A stretch of DNA of 64,000 bases from Nitrosomonas sp. PY1 (GCF_022836435.1 NZ_BQXC01000001.1:62001-126000); one strand, 5' to 3'; shown: positions 44,810-55,177, counted from the first letter of the stretch. Program-made: numbers and translations. The notes: generated by a model from the letters alone, not told the origin.

Positions 44810-44859
44810 AATCATCCGCGTCGTAATGAGGAGGGAATGGAGGGACGGCGCGGATGATT
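44810..44859. terminator. GC-rich hairpin, composite repeat copy B
   Basis: AATCATCCGCG (44810-44820) pairs perfectly with CGCGGATGATT (44849-44859). The 28-base loop is purine-rich with several GGA triplets (GAGGAGGGAATGGAGGGA). TCGTAAT in the loop can alternatively pair with ATTACGA at 44857-44863. Confidence 0.55.
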
Positions 44860-44920
44860 ACGAAGGACAGTAGTAAATCGAATCTGAGTAGATTATGAAC
44901 GCATTCATAATTTTTGAGAA

Positions 44921-44937
44921 TGTGACAGATTGTCGCA
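44921..44937. repeat. Palindrome TGTGACAGATTGTCGCA, composite repeat copy B
   Basis: One base different from the copy at 14795-14811, with matching flanks (GAA before and G after). A half-copy, the reverse complement of GAATGTGACAA, is seen at about 54129-54139 in another intergenic gap. Confidence 0.5.
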
Positions 44938-44989
44938 GCTGCTAGTTCAATATTATCCGTAGATCATTGACATTCGTAATCGCACTCTA

Positions 44990-47470
44990 TCAGGGATTGC
45001 CTATTTGCAGAGAATCTTGCAATATCTTGTTTGAAAATAATAATCCTTGCTGAATGGCGAGTAAAAGTTTGTCGATTTTCGATTCCAATTGTATATTCAC
45101 GCGAAAGTCTTGTCCGCTCTTAACGTTTGGATTGTTACCTAGCAAGGTAAGCTTAACATTCAGATCGTGCGTATCCGATTTATTAAGACTTAGTGTTAAT
45201 TCTTTAAAATGAAAATCTTCGATCGCTTGTAGCAATAGATCTACTTCTTCTCCCCGGTGCGCCAATAATTCTTTTACTTTTTCTGATTGAAGGCTTAGTA
45301 CTCCTGGCGTTTTTGCTGAGAGCTCTCCATCTACAATGGCAATACGATCATGATTCAGAGTCAGCGGGATTTTTCCTGATAGTTGCCCATCACCTCTCAG
45401 GCCATCAATTTGGATCCATTCAAAAAATGTATTCAAGTTGATATTGTTAAGGTGCACTTCGGTTTGAGATGCTCCTGCATTGGGATCGAGGTTGATGACA
45501 ACAGGATTTATCGCCACTTTACCACCCAGAATGAGAAAGTGTGCTTGATCTAGCAAAACCTGCGGGGTACTGCGGGAGTTGATCTGGTAAGAAACCATTA
45601 AATCTTGTATCGGCATACCAAAATCGATTGCTTGAATAGAGATGCTTTGCTTTGGTTCGCTGCGGATTGGTAATAAGTTATTTAAGCTGAGTCTGGCATT
45701 TAAGCCTTTTACTTGCGTACCACCATACGTAAAAGCAAGATCTCTGGCGGAAATTACAGCATTACTTTTCAAAACACCCTTTTTCGACCACCGAATCGTT
45801 GCTTTGCCACCGATTTGACCATTTACATCTTTCAACACGGCTAACGCTGGGAAAATCTGTTTGGGTTGTAATTTATTGCGAGTAAATTTCATCGGAACGA
45901 CTTGCAAGGTTAATAGGCCAGTGCCAGTATCGATTGCATATTCGCCATTCATTTTTAGATAGCTTAAAGATGAGGTACCTGCAGTAAGACTTAACAAATA
46001 CGGTGCTTTTTTATCTGCATTAGATTGCAGAATGCTTCCGGAAAGAGATAAAGGCGTGAAAGCAGCTGTCTGTACAAGATGCTTAATTTGTTGAATCGAA
46101 AAATCTGCAACTCGGGTAGTAGCAGACGGTTCGATCAACCAATGCGCAGAAATACCGCTCAGTTTCAATTGATCTTCCGGTAGAGTTAATGTGGCTTTGT
46201 TGAGTGATATGCCGGCACGATATACATCGTTAGCCGGTTGCGAGCCGGTGATATTGATTGGTCCTGCATCAATCTGAATTTCACGAATGATGGATTTCTT
46301 GCTGCGAGCAGGAGTATCTTGATAAAACGCAGAGAATTTGTTCGGGTTGATTAAAATATCGTGCTTTATATTGATTCCCGATATGTTTTTTTCCAACTCG
46401 ATGTCTACCCGGGAAATTTCGAGCGACAATGGCTTTTTGATAGTTATAGGAAAGTTGGAATGTAATTGGTTAATGTGTATTTGACCGACATTGCGCAGAC
46501 CGATACGCCAGATATCTTGCTCGTTTTTGATATGTAGAGGCAGCGATATCGAAGTTTCTTCTATGTTCAGGTTGTTATCCGCAACGAACTGCCCTTTATT
46601 CAGTTGTAAATCTAAGTCAGCTTGCCAGGATTCATTGATTTGTCGAATATCACTTTGGATAATGCATTTATCCGCTTTTAGCATGCTGAGTTGCGAAGCT
46701 TTTGATAGCGTCGCTTGTTGGATACCAACCATGATCAACTCTGTTTGTAGTTGTTGTAATGCCAGATCTGCCAAAGTAAACGTTGCATGGCCTGTCAAAT
46801 CAGCGATTTGAACTTCAGGTAAATTAACTATTCCCTTAGAAATCACAATATGGCCTTGTATATTACCCTGTGTATCTGAGGTTGCTTGTAATTGTGCTTT
46901 TATTTCTCCTATCGACCCTAAGGCGGCAACATTCAAATGAACGACTTGTATTTCTGGATTTTCATGCGGCTTACTCTGACCCGATAAAAGTATCGTGACG
47001 ACATGATTGCCATCATTGAGTTCGATAACCAAATCATTGATAGATAAAGCTGGCAGTTTCGGTATATGAATGGTTTTTTCATTAGATAAAGATAAGGATT
47101 GCGAGTTTATAGTTGTAGACCTTCTATTTATTGGTTGTAGATTGGTTGAGATGTACGCACCATCTAGGATTAATGAATCAATATTACCCTTTAACAGGTC
47201 TTGCCAATTCCAATTAGCGCGAATTTCATTGAAGCGCAGCTCTTGATTATTACCCGCAATTAAATTGCGTATGGTGAGTTGGTCAACTGCGAGATCTATT
47301 GCCGTGACAGATTGTAGTGGATATCCCAATTTGCTTAATTGATCGCCGAGAAAAATCTCGGCAAAATGATTGCGAAAATGATAAATCGCTGCACTCATTA
47401 TAAATAGCACAATCATTAGTATCGAAAATCGGGCTTTCCATCGATGATTAGGCATACTCACTTCTGACAT
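44990..47470 (-). CDS. YdbH-like (AsmA-like) envelope protein
   Basis: An 826-residue protein anchored by one N-terminal membrane helix (about 12-33). The rest is a long beta-rich periplasmic body as in AsmA-like bridge proteins. The C-terminal region (GLRGDGQLSGKIPLTLNHDRIAIVDGELSAKTPGVL ... HFKELTLSLNKSD ... GQDFRVNIQLESKIDKLL) matches the conserved end of YdbH, a lipid-transport bridge between membranes in enterics. ATG 47470 is used as start; other in-frame Met codons lie near it. It is convergent with the response regulator gene. Confidence 0.78.
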   Translation of the reverse strand: MSEVSMPNHRWKARFSILMIVLFIMSAAIYHFRNHFAEIFLGDQLSKLGYPLQSVTAIDLAVDQLTIRNLIAGNNQELRFNEIRANWNWQDLLKGNIDSLILDGAYISTNLQPINRRSTTINSQSLSLSNEKTIHIPKLPALSINDLVIELNDGNHVVTILLSGQSKPHENPEIQVVHLNVAALGSIGEIKAQLQATSDTQGNIQGHIVISKGIVNLPEVQIADLTGHATFTLADLALQQLQTELIMVGIQQATLSKASQLSMLKADKCIIQSDIRQINESWQADLDLQLNKGQFVADNNLNIEETSISLPLHIKNEQDIWRIGLRNVGQIHINQLHSNFPITIKKPLSLEISRVDIELEKNISGINIKHDILINPNKFSAFYQDTPARSKKSIIREIQIDAGPINITGSQPANDVYRAGISLNKATLTLPEDQLKLSGISAHWLIEPSATTRVADFSIQQIKHLVQTAAFTPLSLSGSILQSNADKKAPYLLSLTAGTSSLSYLKMNGEYAIDTGTGLLTLQVVPMKFTRNKLQPKQIFPALAVLKDVNGQIGGKATIRWSKKGVLKSNAVISARDLAFTYGGTQVKGLNARLSLNNLLPIRSEPKQSISIQAIDFGMPIQDLMVSYQINSRSTPQVLLDQAHFLILGGKVAINPVVINLDPNAGASQTEVHLNNINLNTFFEWIQIDGLRGDGQLSGKIPLTLNHDRIAIVDGELSAKTPGVLSLQSEKVKELLAHRGEEVDLLLQAIEDFHFKELTLSLNKSDTHDLNVKLTLLGNNPNVKSGQDFRVNIQLESKIDKLLLAIQQGLLFSNKILQDSLQIGNP

Positions 47471-47594
47471 TGTATTATTTTCATAAATTCGATTGCGTAC
47501 CAACTATTACCAGATTTCTTTGTGTTGGTGCGTGGTTATAAAATAGATATCATAATCGAACAATTTTTCTTCTCTTTTTGAATTTTCAATTATT

Positions 47595-48605
47595 ATGGAT
47601 TTGCTCACACAAGGCCTATTGGGTGCTACGATGGCGCAAGCCGGTGCTCAACAGCGGGAAACTCGCATTGCTACCGGTATAGGTTTTGCTGCGGGTATTG
47701 CTGCAGACGCAGATATTTTGATTCAGTCGGAACAAGATCCGCTACTGAATATTGAATTTCATCGTCACTTCTCGCATTCGTTGTTTTTTGTTCCGCTCGG
47801 TGCTTTAATCGTAGCGTTGATACTGTGGTTCTTTTTCAGGAAGCGCTTGTCTTTTGCACGTTTATATCTTTTTGCATTCTTGGGTTATTGTTTGAGTGGC
47901 GTACTGGATGCTTTTACTAGCTATGGCACTCATTTGCTATGGCCACTGAGTAACGAGCGTGTTGCATGGAGCATCATATCGGTCATTGATCCAATTTTCA
48001 CAGTGATTTTATTGGTGACCGCAATTATTGCTTTCAAAAAAAATAACCGACTAGCTGCTTATCTTGGGTTATTTCTAGCGGCTACTTATCTAACACTTGG
48101 CTGGATACAATCCCAACGTGTTGAAGCCTTTGCCAAAGCGACTATTGCTGAACGAGGACAAACAGCCGAAATATTACTGGTTAAACCGACACTCGGAAAC
48201 ATATTATTATGGCGTTCGATTTATCGCTATCAAGGCTCATTATATGTAGACGCTATTCGTGTCGGCTTAATAACAGGAGCACAGCTTTACCCGGGAGAGT
48301 CAATTGCACAATTTGATCGGGCGCGCGATCTGAGCGCTGTTCCGGATTCTTCAATATTGGCGAAAGATATTGAACGCTTTAGTCATTTTTCTTCAGGACT
48401 GATTGCAATTCGCCCAGAGCAACCCAACGTACTCATTGATGTGCGCTATTCTAACTTACCGAATACGCTTGCTCCGCTATGGGGCATAGAGATCGATCCA
48501 GAGCAACCCGATCAACATGCTAAATATAACCTTTACCGGGATTCATCTAAGCAGACGCGAGAAAAGTTTATTGCGTTGTTGCTGGGACACAATGACGTTA
48601 ATTAA
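47595..48605 (+). CDS. YdjM-type membrane metal-dependent hydrolase
   Basis: A 336-residue membrane protein of the YdjM/DUF457 group (annotated as metal-dependent hydrolases). It opens MDLLTQGLLGATMAQAG with GIAADADILI and FHRHFSHSLFF, the conserved Asp/His motifs, and has about four membrane helices in the first 180 residues. The C-terminal 150 residues are soluble. The substrate is unknown. Confidence 0.82.
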   Translation: MDLLTQGLLGATMAQAGAQQRETRIATGIGFAAGIAADADILIQSEQDPLLNIEFHRHFSHSLFFVPLGALIVALILWFFFRKRLSFARLYLFAFLGYCLSGVLDAFTSYGTHLLWPLSNERVAWSIISVIDPIFTVILLVTAIIAFKKNNRLAAYLGLFLAATYLTLGWIQSQRVEAFAKATIAERGQTAEILLVKPTLGNILLWRSIYRYQGSLYVDAIRVGLITGAQLYPGESIAQFDRARDLSAVPDSSILAKDIERFSHFSSGLIAIRPEQPNVLIDVRYSNLPNTLAPLWGIEIDPEQPDQHAKYNLYRDSSKQTREKFIALLLGHNDVN

Positions 48606-48748
48606 TAGAGTGCTACAGAATGACAAGATGGAAAAAGCTTACATTGGCGATCGAGTTATGCTTGCAAACATAGTAGTCAGCAATATTTTGAGTTAGAATC
48701 ACGAATAATTTTCAATAGCAGCTGGCATTTAGCTTTCTAAAATAACCT

Positions 48749-49867
48749 ATGATTCTTATTCTTGCGCCCAATACACAGCCGGACAGTCCGGAGTATAAGC
48801 AACTGATGTCTCGACTGGATACTCTTCCTGGCATATCTACCCGTGTTCATAAAGAGATGGGGGCTGAGCAATCTTTGACAGAAGTCTATTTGATTGGCAA
48901 CACTAAAGTTTTATCGATCGAAGAGGTAAGTGGATTTCCTTGCGTTGATCGTGTTGTTCGAGTTTCTGAAGAATATCGGGTGCTGGGACGCCATAAGGAT
49001 GATGATCGGCCGACATATTTCACATACAACGGTGTGAATTTTGGCCAAGATACACTCAATGTATTTGCCGGATTATGTGCTGTCGATACGCTGGAACATG
49101 TAGAAATGATGATGAAAGCGTTGCGTGAAAACAATCAGGTGTGTACGCGGATGGGAGCCTATAAGCCACGTACAAGTCCTTATGCTTTTCAAGGACATGG
49201 GAAAGCTTGCCTTCCTTATGTATTTGATTTAGCTGGGAAATATGGGATTAAAGTGATTGCAATGGAAATAACTCACGAGTCTCATTTGGAAGAAATACGT
49301 AATGCATTGTTTCAAACTGGTAATGCAACTGGCGTTATGCTACAAATTGGTACGAGGAACACGCAAAATTTCGAGCTACTCAAAATCGTAGGCCGGCAAC
49401 AAGATTTCCCTGTTCTGATAAAGCGCGGTTTTGGGATTACTTTGGATGAATCATTGAATGCTGCCGAATATTTAGCCTCGGAAGGCAATCGCAAAGTCAT
49501 TTTTGGATTACGTGGAATGAAAACCAATATGGGAGATCCTCATCGAAATTTTGTCGATTTTTCGCATGTCCCTGTAGTCAAGCGCTTAACACGTATGCCT
49601 GTGTGTATCGACCCCTCACATTCCGTCGGAACGCGTGCGGAATCTCCAGATGGCTTATTGGACATCATGCAGGCAACTGCGCAAGGTATTATCGCTGGCG
49701 CTAATATGGTGCTAGTTGATTTTCATCCGGCTCCTAGTAAAGCATTGGTTGACGGACCGCAAGCACTTTTAATGAAGGAATTTCCGCACTTCCTAGAAGA
49801 TATTCAGTTGGTTAGAGAAACGTATGAGAAACGTATCGCGCTAGCTCAACGGTATTTGGAACAATAA
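48749..49867 (+). CDS. DAHP synthase-like protein (AroA beta family)
   Basis: A 372-residue TIM-barrel protein of the class I-beta DAHP synthase type, with an N-terminal ferredoxin-like domain (about 1-65). This family condenses PEP and erythrose-4-phosphate at the start of the shikimate pathway. Key stretches present are MGAYKPRTSPYAFQGHG, QIGTRNTQNFELL, PVLIKRGF and CIDPSHSVGTR. The usual GPC-S/A-x-E motif at the first strand reads GLCAVD here, so Pro and Glu are replaced. It may be a divergent DAHP synthase or an enzyme for a related keto acid. Confidence 0.72.
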   Translation: MILILAPNTQPDSPEYKQLMSRLDTLPGISTRVHKEMGAEQSLTEVYLIGNTKVLSIEEVSGFPCVDRVVRVSEEYRVLGRHKDDDRPTYFTYNGVNFGQDTLNVFAGLCAVDTLEHVEMMMKALRENNQVCTRMGAYKPRTSPYAFQGHGKACLPYVFDLAGKYGIKVIAMEITHESHLEEIRNALFQTGNATGVMLQIGTRNTQNFELLKIVGRQQDFPVLIKRGFGITLDESLNAAEYLASEGNRKVIFGLRGMKTNMGDPHRNFVDFSHVPVVKRLTRMPVCIDPSHSVGTRAESPDGLLDIMQATAQGIIAGANMVLVDFHPAPSKALVDGPQALLMKEFPHFLEDIQLVRETYEKRIALAQRYLEQ

Positions 49868-49953
49868 TACTTAATTAAAGTCTCATCTGATAATAAAAAT
49901 TTGTTACGAATTAGCTCAATCTATTCTTAGACGTTCTTTGTATCGGGAAAAAT

Positions 49954-50898
49954 ATGATCAGAGTATTGCTATCTAATCCAAGAGGTTTTTGCGCTGGCGT
50001 TGATCGCGCTATTGAAATCGTTGAACGTGCACTTAAAATGCATGGTGCGCCAATCTATGTTCGACATGAAGTCGTGCATAATCGTTTTGTTGTTGAAGGA
50101 CTTGAAAAAAAAGGTGCAGTTTTTGTAGAAAACCTTGATGAAGTACCGCAAGACAGTATTCTGATATTTAGTGCGCATGGTGTATCGCATGCCGTACGTC
50201 GCGAAGCGGCTGATCGAAAATTAAAAGTCTTTGATGCAACTTGTCCTCTAGTGACTAAAGTTCACGTTGAAGTGGCAAAAATGCGTAAAGAAGGGAAGGA
50301 AATTATCATGATCGGTCACCAGGGTCACCCAGAAGTTGAAGGAACTATGGGGCAAGCGGAAGGTAATGACAGAGGTATGTACCTGGTTGAAACTGAAACT
50401 GACGTCGAGAATTTACAAGTAAAAAATGAAAGTAATTTGGCTTATGTAACTCAAACTACTTTGTCTGTAGATGATGCAGCGCGTATTGTAGATGCGCTGA
50501 AACAACGATTCCCTAAGATAATCGGCCCAAAAAAAGATGATATTTGCTATGCCACACAAAACCGCCAAGATGCGGTAAAAAAAATGGTTAATCAATGTGA
50601 TCTGGTAATTGTAGTGGGATCTCCTAATAGCTCGAATTCTAACCGTCTTTGTGAAGTTGCAAGAAATGCTAATGTCGAAGCTTATATGGTTGATCGTGCA
50701 GAACAATTGCAAGAAAAATGGTTTCTTGGAAAGAAAATTATCGGTATCACTGCAGGTGCTTCAGCGCCAGAAATTTTAGTGCAGCAAGTTATATCCAGGC
50801 TTAAGGAAATCGGTGCTAAACAGATTGGCGAAGAAGTGACAATCGAAGAGCTTAGCGGTGTAGTAGAATCAGTAGTGTTCCCTTTGCCAAAACCATGA
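49954..50898 (+). CDS. ispH: IspH, 4-hydroxy-3-methylbut-2-enyl diphosphate reductase
   Basis: IspH makes IPP and DMAPP in the last step of the MEP pathway, using a [4Fe-4S] cluster. The three cluster cysteines are C13 ([10 protein letters not shown]), C97 ([12 protein letters not shown]) and one near 198 ([13 protein letters not shown]). The substrate motifs [22 protein letters not shown] and [13 protein letters not shown] are intact. 314 residues is the norm. Confidence 0.98.
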   Translation: MIRVLLSNPRGFCAGVDRAIEIVERALKMHGAPIYVRHEVVHNRFVVEGLEKKGAVFVENLDEVPQDSILIFSAHGVSHAVRREAADRKLKVFDATCPLVTKVHVEVAKMRKEGKEIIMIGHQGHPEVEGTMGQAEGNDRGMYLVETETDVENLQVKNESNLAYVTQTTLSVDDAARIVDALKQRFPKIIGPKKDDICYATQNRQDAVKKMVNQCDLVIVVGSPNSSNSNRLCEVARNANVEAYMVDRAEQLQEKWFLGKKIIGITAGASAPEILVQQVISRLKEIGAKQIGEEVTIEELSGVVESVVFPLPKP

Positions 50899-50984
50899 GC
50901 TGTATTTTATATACCGGATTTTGTATTTAGCTGTGTAATACTCAGACAATTCAATAGAACTTTACCCATATTTTACCCGACATT

Positions 50985-51410
50985 ATGAGTCATTCACCAT
51001 TTCCAGTACCCAATCCTGATTTATATACCGAGGAAGAAGTAGCAGCACTGGTTCATCATTTTTATGCAAAAGCCAGAAAAGATCCTGACCTGGGACCTAT
51101 TTTTGAATCGCACGTGATCGACTGGGATGCTCATTTTGTGCAAATGACCAACTTCTGGTCAGCGCAGTTGCGCGGAACCTCGCGTTTTCGAGGTGCACCG
51201 ATGCCAAAACATATTGCTTTGCCTGACCTTAACGCTGAACTGTTTGAGCGTTGGTTACAGCTTTTTCGTGAAACGACAGAAGAGCTGGGTAATGCCAATC
51301 TTCAATATCATGCCAACAGCATTGCCGGATTCATTGCCACACGGCTTTGGCAAGGCTATCAAATGAATAACTATCCAGATAAAGATTTCATACCGTTACG
51401 TATTAACTAA
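50985..51410 (+). CDS. Group III truncated haemoglobin
   Basis: A 141-residue 2-on-2 globin of group III. It has the early motif LVHHFYAKARKDPDLGPIFESHV, WDAHFVQMTNFWS, and the proximal-His region PMPKHIALP followed by FERWLQLF. Such globins handle O2/NO chemistry in the cytoplasm, plausible in an organism meeting NO, but that is inference. Confidence 0.9.
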   Translation: MSHSPFPVPNPDLYTEEEVAALVHHFYAKARKDPDLGPIFESHVIDWDAHFVQMTNFWSAQLRGTSRFRGAPMPKHIALPDLNAELFERWLQLFRETTEELGNANLQYHANSIAGFIATRLWQGYQMNNYPDKDFIPLRIN

Positions 51411-51587
51411 TGTCTTAGTCTTAAGTGGCGCCTATTACTTAATAGGACTATAGTTGAATATGCAAATTGCTTGGTGTTAAATAATATCAAGCGATTTGAT
51501 AATAAGACGTGTAAAAATAGCCTTATTCAATCAAATCACATAGTGATAGAAGCGTAGTATTGTTTTTCATCTTGGGATTTTCTTACT

Positions 51588-53261
51588 TTGAAAAGCATCA
51601 AAAATAAGATTATTATTTTTTCCATCCTAGCCACATTAATCCCTTCAATCGGGCTGGGCATATTATCATTTTATCAAAATGAAATGATGATTAAAGAAAA
51701 CCTTACGCGCGAATTACGTGCGCTGACCAATTACGCTGATCATGAATTAAATTTATGGATTAAGGAGCAAATTTATACGGTTCGTGAGCTTTCGCACTCT
51801 AAAATTCTGACTGAGGGAGTTGTGCTGGCTAGTCAATCACAAAAAGACAAGTCTGCAAGACAGAAAGCTTTCATCGAACATTACCTAAAATCAGTGTCCG
51901 ATAAACTAGATACGGTGCTTGTATTGACGGCAATCGATACCAATGGACAAATACTGGCAAGTACTATTGATTTTCAAGATACGATACCAATCCCTCGGAA
52001 TTGGACTGAAGCTGCTTCAATCCAAGGAAATGTTATTGTTCCACCTCATTGGAATAAGCTCTATGCGACTGCTACGCTCAGTATTTTAGTCCCCATATTA
52101 TCATTGGATGATTATATTTTGGGTGCGCTTGTTGCAACTTTTGATTTGAAAAATATTCATGCTTCTCTTAAAGACTCCATAAAATCACCGCTAGGTGAAA
52201 TACTAATACTGGATCGGGATAACCGAATCATGCTATCGAGCGATGATAGATTCCTGCATGATAGTAAAAACGACGCGATATTATTTCACGACGCTGAAGA
52301 TCTAAAGCAGTTAGAGATAAATCCTGAAGTATTGCAAATCCCTCGCGGGATAGGTAGTGAAAAAGTGATTGGTTTAGCTTATGTATCCGCAAATCCACCT
52401 ATTACTATCATTGCGCATAGAAGCTACGATTCTGTCTATGCTGCTTGGAAACAACAGCGTGATCTATTTGTCAGCTTAGTCGGTGCTATTCTAGCGATTG
52501 TCGCCATTATTGCTTTTAAAATGGGCCACGCAATTGTCGTTCCTTTGCAAAAGCTAATATTAGCCACGGAAGATATTGTTAAAGGCAATTTCAATGTTGA
52601 CTTAAAAACTTCACAACGTAATGAATTGGGTAAATTAACTCAAATGTTTAATCAGATGGCTGATAAATTACAACGAAATCAGATAGAAATCACAAGTGCA
52701 AGCAATACCATGCAGGAGAAAAACAAATTACTCGAAACGCTTTCTGTAACCGATAGCCTTACTGGGCTTTTTAATCGTAGTAAACTCAATTCAATTATAA
52801 ATGATCAATTGGCGAGATTTTCTCGTAACAATCGTCCCTTTGCAATACTGATGATTGACATTGATTACTTCAAAGCTTTAAATGACAGCCTTGGGCATAT
52901 TGCAGGGGATGAGATTATTGTGTCTGTAGCACAAAAAATATCACACTGTATTCGCAGTGTTGATTTTGCGGCTCGATATGGAGGGGACGAATTTGTGGTT
53001 ATTTTGACCGAGACGGTTGCTGAAGAAGCTATCAAAACTGCGGAGCGAATACGATCGCATGTGGCTAATATTCAAAATAACGAATCTAATAAGCTCACCA
53101 AAACAGTTACCCTAAGTATCGGTATTGTACAAAGCGAAAACGAAGATACCTCTTTAACTCACTTGCTTTCCCGGGTTGATAGCGCCCTATATCAAGCTAA
53201 GCATGCCGGGAGAAATCAAACTTACTGCATACGGCCAAAACTATTGGCTGCAAATGGCTAA
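51588..53261 (+). CDS. Membrane diguanylate cyclase (dCache-HAMP-GGDEF)
   Basis: A 557-residue inner-membrane protein. The first helix (about 6-27), a periplasmic double-Cache-like domain (about 30-285), a second helix (about 292-312), a HAMP segment with PLQKLILATEDIVKGNF and a GGDEF domain (about 390-550) are in order. The active site GGDEF (about 464-468) and the I-site RSVD five residues before it are intact. The start appears to be TTG 51588 because the membrane helix begins six codons later. Confidence 0.92.
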   Translation: MKSIKNKIIIFSILATLIPSIGLGILSFYQNEMMIKENLTRELRALTNYADHELNLWIKEQIYTVRELSHSKILTEGVVLASQSQKDKSARQKAFIEHYLKSVSDKLDTVLVLTAIDTNGQILASTIDFQDTIPIPRNWTEAASIQGNVIVPPHWNKLYATATLSILVPILSLDDYILGALVATFDLKNIHASLKDSIKSPLGEILILDRDNRIMLSSDDRFLHDSKNDAILFHDAEDLKQLEINPEVLQIPRGIGSEKVIGLAYVSANPPITIIAHRSYDSVYAAWKQQRDLFVSLVGAILAIVAIIAFKMGHAIVVPLQKLILATEDIVKGNFNVDLKTSQRNELGKLTQMFNQMADKLQRNQIEITSASNTMQEKNKLLETLSVTDSLTGLFNRSKLNSIINDQLARFSRNNRPFAILMIDIDYFKALNDSLGHIAGDEIIVSVAQKISHCIRSVDFAARYGGDEFVVILTETVAEEAIKTAERIRSHVANIQNNESNKLTKTVTLSIGIVQSENEDTSLTHLLSRVDSALYQAKHAGRNQTYCIRPKLLAANG

Positions 53262-53288
53262 GACTTTTTTGTTGTCAGCGGTCGAAAT

Positions 53289-54077
53289 TTATTCTAGTTC
53301 AAATCCAGTGCTCTGGATCCATCCCTGATTCTTACCGGTCAATACTTTTAGCCACGTTCCCTGGCTCGCAGTTGCCTTTAATACAGTATCTTTTTTAAGC
53401 GATAACAATACTTGAGATTGAGCATCAGGTGTTTTGTATAGCTTGGAAAGTTTATTTGTGCGCAATTTTACTGGGACATGAAAATCAAGCTGCGGGTAGT
53501 CAGTATTTGTGGCTTTCTTTTGCGTAAGATCAGACTGAATCGATTTAACAAAGCTATTTGCTTGACCGACGTAATTCATAGCTGTGGCGTATTGATCTTT
53601 TGTATAGAAGATTGTAGAAATTTCTGATAAACGCTGTGCTTGCATTCTTAGCACCTGGTCAAAAGGCGCGTTCTTTTCCTGGCTGAGTTGATTCAAAGAC
53701 GCTTCCAATTCAGCAATTGCAGACGCAGTACCGGGTTTTGTGGCTAAGCGATGTAGCTTTACTTGCGTACGCGCTACTTCTTTATGCGTTTCCCGAATAA
53801 CGTTGGCTTGATCGGTTTGCTGTACTTTTTGATTTTTGATGAGCTGGTCCTTTTCTGCAACCAGTTTTTCAAGTCGTGTAACTTCTTTTTCCCAATTTTT
53901 TTCACTTTCGGAAGTCATTGGTAGTTTTGGTTCATCTGCCGGAATCAATATTTTTTCTTGAGAAGCACACCCTGAAGCAATCACAACCGCGAACAAATAA
54001 AAAAACTTAATTGTAAAACTACTCAATGGAGCTTGTGATACCAAAGAATGAGTACTTAATAAGGAAGGTTGTGTCAT
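53289..54077 (-). CDS. SH3-domain lipoprotein
   Basis: A 262-residue protein. The lipobox is VIASGC, near residue 37, and the start may be a Met or other codon further in than the one given. Coiled-coil helices occupy about 60-130. A C-terminal bacterial SH3 domain (about 195-262) reads VKLRTNKLSKLYKTPDAQSQVLLSLKKDTVLKATASQGTWLKVLTGKNQGWIQSTGFELE. It is probably a periplasmic scaffold; partner unknown. Confidence 0.75.
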   Translation of the reverse strand: MTQPSLLSTHSLVSQAPLSSFTIKFFYLFAVVIASGCASQEKILIPADEPKLPMTSESEKNWEKEVTRLEKLVAEKDQLIKNQKVQQTDQANVIRETHKEVARTQVKLHRLATKPGTASAIAELEASLNQLSQEKNAPFDQVLRMQAQRLSEISTIFYTKDQYATAMNYVGQANSFVKSIQSDLTQKKATNTDYPQLDFHVPVKLRTNKLSKLYKTPDAQSQVLLSLKKDTVLKATASQGTWLKVLTGKNQGWIQSTGFELE

Positions 54078-54173
54078 TTCAATGAGTCCTCTCGAAAAAT
54101 CATTTCTATCAGATAACTACCAATTAATTGTCACATTCAACAGATCAATAATGAAAGCTTAATGTACAAGGAT

Positions 54174-55058
54174 TTAGCGGTTTAGGATGATTTCCAATAC
54201 AAATTTGCTACCGATATAAGCCAGCAACAAAATCATAAACCCAGTTAATGTCCAGCGAATTGCAATACGCCCTCGCCATCCATAAACTTGTCTGCCCGCA
54301 AGTAATGCGGCAAAAACACTCCAAGAAATAACACCAAAAAAAGTTTTATGGGTAAACGTGAACGGTTGACCGAAAACTTCAGTGGAAAAAAAGATACCGC
54401 TGATCAATGTCAGCGTTAGTAAAATAAAGCCTGCCCCAATAATACGAAATAATAACTGTTCCATGACCAATAGCGGTGGTAAATTGGCCAAAGCCAGATG
54501 GCCTGCGGGGTGATGCAAGTGTCGCTCTACCACCATCATCAATATTGCATGAAATGCGGCTATCGTCAGTAAGCTATATGCCAGCATTGCACCAAGTAAA
54601 TGTGCCTTAAAAGCAGGAAATTCCGTATTTTCTAGAACACGAGAATACGGAAAAACGAATGGTAACAAAATGGCAGTTGCCGCAACGACCGCAATCGGAG
54701 CAATCAAGACTTGCAATCCTTGAAGTCGATGAAAAAAACTTAAGATCCAATAGATAAATGCGGTTAGCCATACAATCAGAGACACCGCATTTCCCAACCC
54801 AAACCTTAAACCTTCATCAGCAAGTATCGATTGGTATAATATCCACGCATGAAGCGCCAACGGTATTATCAACCCATAATGCATCCAATCATTGATTGCT
54901 GACTTTGGATTGTTGTTTTCAGGATTAAGATCGGGTGTTTGCGTTTTTTTCCACTTATTTTGCCAAAAATAGGTACCAATGAATGCGTACAGCAAAAAAG
55001 TAATGAGATCAGTTAAAATGATGGGTATGGGCATTGACATCACAGGTATTAAAAACAC
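54174..55058 (-). CDS. CcsA/YpjD-like inner-membrane protein
   Basis: A 294-residue protein with eight hydrophobic helices, of the cytochrome c assembly (CcsA/ResC/YpjD) type. The C-terminal part has the conserved TFTHKTFFGVISWSVFAALLAGRQVYGWRGRIAIRWTLTG. It is divergent from ffh, as ypjD-like genes often are. A role in cytochrome c maturation is possible, but YpjD-type proteins act elsewhere in some species. The start among several early Met codons is uncertain. Confidence 0.8.
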   Translation of the reverse strand: MFLIPVMSMPIPIILTDLITFLLYAFIGTYFWQNKWKKTQTPDLNPENNNPKSAINDWMHYGLIIPLALHAWILYQSILADEGLRFGLGNAVSLIVWLTAFIYWILSFFHRLQGLQVLIAPIAVVAATAILLPFVFPYSRVLENTEFPAFKAHLLGAMLAYSLLTIAAFHAILMMVVERHLHHPAGHLALANLPPLLVMEQLLFRIIGAGFILLTLTLISGIFFSTEVFGQPFTFTHKTFFGVISWSVFAALLAGRQVYGWRGRIAIRWTLTGFMILLLAYIGSKFVLEIILNR

Positions 55059-55177
55059 AAGTAACTAACGTAGTCTACATCGCGCTACAATAAATTCAAA
55101 GCGCTAATCCAATTTTATTTAACAATAGTGTCGCAATAAGCGGTGCATTTCATATATTTCGGGATTTACTAATAACC

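Larger units (their letters stand above)
44785..44989. other. Convergent intergenic region carrying composite repeat copy B
   Basis: 205 bp between the regulator gene and the 3' end of the YdbH-like gene. It holds hairpin, AT-rich palindrome (TTATGA...TCATAA, 44894-44911) and TGTGAC-type palindrome in the same order as at 14656-14811. Confidence 0.6.
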
